DNA from: an uncultured Collinsella sp.
Lineage (GTDB): Bacteria > Actinomycetota > Coriobacteriia > Coriobacteriales > Coriobacteriaceae
Reading direction: 5' to 3'
DNA length: 7,132 nucleotides
Assembly: GCA_958446785.1 (NCBI GenBank)
Contig: CAUCXP010000077.1
Location: 1-7,132, forward strand
The position numbers and the translations under genes were made by a program. This document shows, one piece after another, positions 6,705 through 7,132 of the stretch (position 1 is the stretch's first letter; the number at the start of each line of letters is the position of its first letter). The notes beneath the pieces were generated by a model, which worked only from the letters and a program-made list of their open reading frames with translations, was not told where the DNA came from and ran no database searches.

Positions 6705-6901
6705 GCCTCTTTCATCCGGACTCTAACCGTTGGTACTGGGATCTCACCAGTTCAGCCGGCATACGAACCAACGCACACACGGGTCGCGGACTCATCGGCT
6801 CGGCCGCAGGCACCTCGACTGCGCCACGGCACCCCTTTAGCACCGCCCGATTTACCGCCAGTGGGGAATTTCACCCCGCCCTGAAACAGCAATTGCAAGT
6901 G
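6700..6901 (-). promoter_or_regulatory. FMN riboswitch (RFN element), probably controlling translation of ribU
   Basis: Conserved RFN blocks appear in order on the minus strand. The hairpin GGGGTGAAATTCCCC (6877-6863) is followed by GGCGGTA (6859-6853), then AGTCCGCGA followed by CCCG (6792-6780), CTGGTGAGATCCCAG (6750-6736) and AGTCCGGATGAAAGA (6722-6708). P1 forms from CTGTTTCA (6889-6882) and TGAAAGAG (6714-6707), with one G-G mismatch. The variable P3 arm is long (about 60 bases) and closed by ATCGG/CCGAT (6851-6847 with 6798-6794). High FMN should lower expression of the uptake genes. There is no terminator hairpin plus U-run between aptamer and start codon. The ribosome binding site follows directly, so translational control is more likely than transcriptional. 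An extension of P1, CACTTGC (6901-6895) with GCAGGTG (6706-6700), would cover the Shine-Dalgarno sequence if those bases are transcribed. The range given includes that extension; the aptamer proper is about 6707-6889. Confidence 0.95.
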
Positions 6902-6925
6902 TAGCACCAGTAGGCTTTCGCGCAA
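6898..6925 (-). promoter_or_regulatory. Candidate promoter of the riboflavin operon
   Basis: TTGCGC (6925-6920), a 16-base spacer and TACACT (6903-6898) match the housekeeping -35/-10 consensus at four of six positions each. They would start transcription near 6891, right at the 5' edge of P1. A competing pair, TTGGCA (6934-6929, five of six) with a 16-base spacer and TACTGG (6912-6907, poor), would start near 6900 and include most of the possible P1 extension. Neither is strong. Only transcript mapping can decide. Confidence 0.3.
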
Positions 6926-7026
6926 GTATGCCAAGGGTAATTTATGGCGGGGGAAACGCTCTAGAAATGCGGCCGGGACAGAGCAGCGCGACAATAACGT
7001 ACCCGCCCATCCCAAAGTGCTGCGCT

Positions 7027-7047
7027 TTTCGCGGCAAAGCCGCGAAA
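7027..7047. repeat. Perfect 9-bp palindromic hairpin, repeat copy 1
   Basis: TTTCGCGGC (7027-7035), loop AAA, GCCGCGAAA (7039-7047). Read on the minus strand, an outer GCTG/CAGC pairing could extend it across a short bulge. Neither strand shows a T-run after the stem, so it is not a standard intrinsic terminator. Confidence 0.7.
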
Positions 7048-7108
7048 CAGCAAAAGGGAAAAGCCACCGCAACAACCACGTTCCCCATCCATCCCAAAGT
7101 AGCGCGCC

Positions 7109-7127
7109 TTTCGCGCAAAGCGCGAAA
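7109..7127. repeat. Perfect 8-bp palindromic hairpin, repeat copy 2
   Basis: TTTCGCGC (7109-7116), loop AAA, GCGCGAAA (7120-7127). Compared with copy 1 it lacks one G on the left arm and its partner C on the right arm, so the stem stays perfect with one pair fewer. Confidence 0.7.
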
Positions 7128-7132
7128 CAGCG

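Larger units (their letters stand above)
6975..7132. repeat. Two tandem copies of an 81-bp repeat (second copy reaches the window edge)
   Basis: Sequence 6975-7055 is repeated in direct orientation from 7056 to the end, diverged but alignable throughout. Shared blocks include GGGA near the start, ACAA..ACGT, CATCCCAAAGT and, near the end, TTTCGCG.CAAAG.CGCGAAACAGC-type palindromes. The best conserved part is 6991-7051 versus 7072-7131. No open frame here looks like a protein. Together with 6902-6974, where I see only the candidate promoter, this makes up the non-coding region upstream of the riboswitch. More copies may lie beyond the window. Its role is unknown; it could be an interspersed intergenic repeat or the 3' region of a neighbouring gene. 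Confidence 0.75.

Noticed and set aside
6752..7075. Minus-strand frame of 107 codons upstream of ribU
   Set aside because: It runs through the tandem repeat and most of the FMN aptamer, so any coding constraint would conflict with the RNA. There is no Shine-Dalgarno sequence and no family resemblance.
6975..7132. CRISPR array
   Set aside because: Only two imperfect copies, repeated without separate unique spacers (the whole 81-bp unit is duplicated), and no cas genes in view.

Overview
The window reads as a chromosomal stretch from a GC-rich, anaerobe-type bacterium. GC content, ArgR-type operators, a fused double ATPase ECF transporter and the protein sequences together suggest an actinobacterium of the class Coriobacteriia (Collinsella-like). 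That placement is an inference from gene content and style, not from any marker gene. Every gene I can support lies on the minus strand, so the biological reading order runs from high to low coordinates.

Right part (about 7132 down to 2373): a riboflavin-uptake operon. It starts with an intergenic region holding two diverged copies of an 81-bp tandem repeat, each with a palindromic hairpin, and a weak candidate promoter. A textbook FMN riboswitch follows (aptamer about 6707-6889). Directly behind it are ribU (riboflavin S-component), a fused two-domain ECF ATPase (ecfA), ecfT (transmembrane coupling subunit) and two tandem paralogous FMN-binding split-barrel proteins of the pyridoxamine-phosphate-oxidase-like family. 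ribU/ecfA overlap by 4 bases and ecfA/ecfT by 1. The last two genes follow after 30 and 51 bases with good ribosome binding sites and no visible terminator in between. A very strong 23-bp hairpin at 2373-2426 closes the unit.

Left part (about 2330 down to 1): the start of an arginine biosynthesis operon. Two ARG boxes spaced 3 bp apart sit over a candidate promoter, followed by argC (complete) and argJ (its 3' end runs off the window). ArgC and ArgJ act in the acetylated (cyclic) pathway from glutamate to ornithine.

The two units are independent. One is controlled by FMN through RNA, the other most likely by arginine through ArgR. The most interesting points are: linkage of a complete, apparently self-contained riboflavin ECF transporter to two small putative flavoproteins under one FMN switch; a possible extended P1 helix that would pair with the ribU Shine-Dalgarno sequence; and the tandem hairpin repeats upstream, whose stems differ by a compensatory base-pair deletion.
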